NCBI GenBank assembly: GCA_021816455.1
Contig: JAKAXU010000018.1
Span: 1 to 54,835 of the forward strand
Source: Acidobacteriota bacterium
GTDB lineage: Bacteria; Acidobacteriota; Terriglobia; Terriglobales; Acidobacteriaceae
DNA length: 54,835 nucleotides
Direction of reading: 5' to 3'
The translations under genes and the position numbers were made by a program. Positions within the stretch are counted from its first letter, which is position 1. Each line of letters opens with the position of its first letter. This document shows, piece by piece, positions 52,741 to 54,835 of the stretch. The notes under the pieces are model-generated. The model saw only the letters and a list, made by a program, of their open reading frames with translations. It was not told the DNA's origin and did not search any database.

Positions 52741-54275
52741 GCACGGTGCGGCTCTACGAGGCAGTTCCGGGAATGGCAGACAGTGTTGTGGATGGCTCGA
52801 TGGAGGTGCATGCGAAGCTGGAGCGTGATGCGGATAGCCTCCGCGAAGAGTGCGGAGTGATGGCCGTGCACGGACATCCGGAGGCAGGTCGACAGGTCTA
52901 TCTCGGACTCTATGCATTGCAGCATCGCGGCCAGGAGTCGGCGGGAATTGCGACGGCAAACGGTCAGACCCTGAGCAACATCAAGGGCATGGGGCTGGTC
53001 TCAGAGATTTTCACCGAAGACGTACTGGCCAAGCTGCCTGGCAGCCTCAGCATCGGACACACGCGCTACTCGACGACTGGCGACTCTGCCCTGCTAAACG
53101 CGCAGCCGATTCGTGTTGAGTCCACCAAGGGCCTCATCGCCATCGCCCACAACGGCAACCTCGTCAACCTCGGCAATTTGCGCACAAGGCTGGAGCAAGC
53201 GGGCACGTATTTTCAAACGACTTCGGACTCCGAGATCATCGTGCAGCTCATCGCCTACTCACACGCCGCGACGCTTGTAGACGCGATTGCCGATTCGCTG
53301 CAACAGGTGGAAGGCGCGTTTTCAATTGTGATGATGACGCGCGACCGCATCTTTGCTGCGCGCGACCCACGCGGATTCCGCCCGCTTTCGATGGGACGCA
53401 TCCGCAACAGTGACGGGCCGGATACGATCGTCTTTGCTTCTGAAACCTGCGCCTTCGACCTGCTGCGCGCCGAGTATGAGCGCGATGTGGAGCCTGGAGA
53501 ACTGGTGATGGTCACCGAAGACGGTGTTACCAGCCGCTTTTATGCGCACGGAGTGCAGCAGTCAAGCTGCATCTTCGAGCATGTCTATTTTGCCCGACCG
53601 GACAGCCGAATTTATGGGCGCTGGGTGCAGGCCAGCCGCGAAGAGATGGGGCGGCAACTTGCCCGCGAATCGCACGTGGACGCCGATCTAATTGTTCCTG
53701 TGCCGGACTCTGGTGTCACCGCCGCTATTGGCTACGCGGCGGAGGCGGACATTCCCTTTCGGCTCGGGCTGATCCGCAACCACTATGTCGGGCGAACCTT
53801 CATTGAGCCGGAACAACGCGTGCGCGACTTCGGCGTCAAACTGAAGCTCAATCCTGTGCGTAACCTGCTGGAGGGCAAGCGGATTATCCTCATCGACGAC
53901 TCCATCATTCGCGGGACAACCAGCCGAAAGATCGTGCGCATGGTGCGCGGCGCGGGCGCAACGGAAGTTCATCTCCGCATCAGCTGCCCGCCTACCATCT
54001 CACCTTGTTTTTACGGAGTGGATACACCGAGCAAGCGCGACCTCATCGCCGCCAACAAATCCATCGAAGAAATCCGCCAGTTTATCGAGGCCGACTCGCT
54101 CGCCTATCTCTCGCTCGATGGAATGCTCCACTGCTGTGATGAAACCGGAAAAACCGGCTTCTGCACCGCCTGCTACACCGGCAACTACCCCACGCAATGG
54201 GTCGATGTGGACGAAATCCTCCCCGCCAAAACCGCCTATCCGCAAGAGGTCCAGTTGAGCTTTCCTTCGCGGTGA
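52737..54275 (+). CDS. purF: Amidophosphoribosyltransferase PurF
   Basis: 512 aa. The class II glutaminase nucleophile is Cys39 ([12 protein letters not shown]), behind a 38-residue N-terminal stretch that is probably removed as a propeptide. The PRPP-binding motif is [19 protein letters not shown]. Cysteines in [22 protein letters not shown] and [11 protein letters not shown] match the [4Fe-4S] ligands of the B. subtilis type. It makes phosphoribosylamine from PRPP and glutamine, the first purine step. ATG 52737 overlaps the purL stop, so the two are coupled. Mobile-element debris begins about 20 bp after the stop. Confidence 0.95.
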   Translation: MSTVRLYEAVPGMADSVVDGSMEVHAKLERDADSLREECGVMAVHGHPEAGRQVYLGLYALQHRGQESAGIATANGQTLSNIKGMGLVSEIFTEDVLAKLPGSLSIGHTRYSTTGDSALLNAQPIRVESTKGLIAIAHNGNLVNLGNLRTRLEQAGTYFQTTSDSEIIVQLIAYSHAATLVDAIADSLQQVEGAFSIVMMTRDRIFAARDPRGFRPLSMGRIRNSDGPDTIVFASETCAFDLLRAEYERDVEPGELVMVTEDGVTSRFYAHGVQQSSCIFEHVYFARPDSRIYGRWVQASREEMGRQLARESHVDADLIVPVPDSGVTAAIGYAAEADIPFRLGLIRNHYVGRTFIEPEQRVRDFGVKLKLNPVRNLLEGKRIILIDDSIIRGTTSRKIVRMVRGAGATEVHLRISCPPTISPCFYGVDTPSKRDLIAANKSIEEIRQFIEADSLAYLSLDGMLHCCDETGKTGFCTACYTGNYPTQWVDVDEILPAKTAYPQEVQLSFPSR

Positions 54276-54294
54276 AGCAGACAGAGCAAGCACC

Positions 54295-54417
54295 CACACG
54301 ATGGATGTCTGGAAGGCGAAGTACGGCGGCCATGACGCGAGCGAGTTCGAGGAAGCCAGGTGGTGGCGCATGAAAACGCACAATGCGCAAGATCAGTGGT
54401 CGATTTCCACCATGTGA
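54295..54417 (+). pseudogene. Relic of an IS3-family transposase OrfA
   Basis: A short frame reads VWKAKYGG followed by HDASEFEEARWWRM, which resembles the junction between the helix-turn-helix and leucine zipper of IS3-type OrfA proteins (WKAKYGG...SEAxRLRxLExENA). The rest of the HTH and the zipper are missing, and the frame stops at 54417. It partly overlaps the end of the truncated regulator gene on the other strand. Recognition is by eye from one motif. Confidence 0.45.
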
Positions 54418-54722
54418 TGGTTAATTGCGAAGAGAGCAAGTTCCAGACGATTGAATACACCCAGTTTGTCGAAGATATTGCTCAGATGATGTTTGACGGT
54501 CTGCTGGCTCAGGGATAACTTGTTTGCGATCTCCGAATTCGAGTATCCTGCCGCGATCGCGCCAATAATTTCCAACTCACGAGCGGTCACACCGAACTTT
54601 GATCCGTGATTCGGCTTATCCGCGTTTTGTGTCAGTTCCTTCACGGCATGCACAAGGTTGGCCACGCCATCATTGCCGATCCAATATTCCCCTGCCTTTA
54701 TACAAAGGCACTCTTGTCCAAA
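54393..54722 (-). pseudogene. NarL/FixJ-type response regulator lacking its receiver domain
   Basis: The open frame holds the interdomain linker (KAGEYWIGNDGVANLV) and a complete LuxR-type helix-turn-helix (VTARELEIIGAIAAGYSNSEIANKLSLS...TVKHHLSNIFDKLG). In the family the linker is preceded by a receiver domain of about 120 residues; here an in-frame TAA (54723-54725) precedes it and no receiver sequence is visible in any frame. The only start-like codon is GTG 54665, within the linker. The break coincides with the start of an IS4-like element, so the gene was probably cut by insertion. A solo LuxR-type protein from GTG 54665 (90 aa) cannot be excluded. Confidence 0.6.
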
Positions 54723-54725
54723 TTA

Positions 54726-54835
54726 GCGCTTGATCGGCGGCGGTAGAGCCCTGCTACGGTTTGTGTTGAGAGACATAAACCCCAAGGAGGGTCACCGTCG
54801 CCGTGATTCGAGTATCCAGCATTTTCAGCCAGATG
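54726..54835 (+). mobile_element. Left end of an IS4-family-like insertion sequence (partial)
   Basis: Sequence unrelated to the regulator begins here and leads into a transposase start. The left end cannot be placed to the base; the terminal repeat is not verifiable without the other end, which lies outside the window. Confidence 0.4.
54803..54835 (+). CDS. IS4-like transposase, first codons only
   Basis: GTG 54803 with AAGGAGGG at 54784-54791. The first 11 residues, VIRVSSIFSQM, match the typical N-terminus of IS4-type transposases with a DUF4372 domain (MIRVSSxFSQ). The gene runs out of the window, so the call rests on this short match and the strong ribosome-binding site. Confidence 0.5.
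   Translation, partial: MIRVSSIFSQM

Noticed and set aside
1-54835. CRISPR arrays, rRNA genes, known riboswitches
   Set aside because: No regularly spaced repeats, rRNA segments or recognisable riboswitch cores were seen in the window.

Overview
The window looks like a piece of an Acidobacteriota chromosome (Terriglobia, Acidobacteriaceae-like). This is inferred from the protein sequences, the GC-rich codon use and a hopanoid operon of the type found in that group. It is almost fully coding: I count 44 intact protein-coding genes, two tRNA genes, and mobile-element pieces at both ends.

Layout. 1-2286: the end of a trio of overlapping tyrosine-recombinase genes (RIT-type element), abutting the 3' end of an exported esterase gene. 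2262-7867: esterase, small zinc-ribbon protein, HAD phosphatase, lytic transglycosylase, YbhN-like membrane protein and NrdR. 7989-11355: asd, lysC and dapB (aspartate/lysine pathway). 11573-23840: ispH followed by a hopanoid locus (shc, hpnH, an unknown 139-aa gene, hpnA, hpnG, two Zn-dependent MDR dehydrogenases, hpnC, hpnD, hpnE). It covers isoprenoid supply, squalene synthesis, cyclisation and C35 side-chain building. 23885-29721: TPR protein, sugar porter, SIS-domain sugar-phosphate deaminase/isomerase, GH18 protein and EVE-domain protein; the middle three suggest amino-sugar use. 29778-33914: aroC, def, fmt, rsmB, then tRNA-Arg(CCT). 34082-37685: two glycosyltransferases and a beta-propeller protein on the minus strand. 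37951-46269: a two-component system and a TolC/MFP/RND efflux operon. 46251-49612: hutH, a divergent Lrp/AsnC regulator and an ATP-grasp protein. 49937-54275: tRNA-Leu(CAA), purL and purF. 54295-54835: an IS3 orfA relic, a response-regulator fragment lacking its receiver domain, and the start of an IS4-like transposase.

Most notable points. (1) A near-identical 23-bp operator lies exactly 41 nt before the start codons of both the response-regulator gene and tolC. This ties the two-component system to the efflux operon and fixes both starts. (2) Two tandem MDR dehydrogenases sit inside the hopanoid operon, immediately after hpnG, where the reduction of ribosylhopane to bacteriohopanetetrol still needs an enzyme. 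(3) Many operon-leading genes have a -10-like hexamer only 6-8 nt before the start codon and no usable Shine-Dalgarno sequence, which predicts widespread leaderless transcripts.
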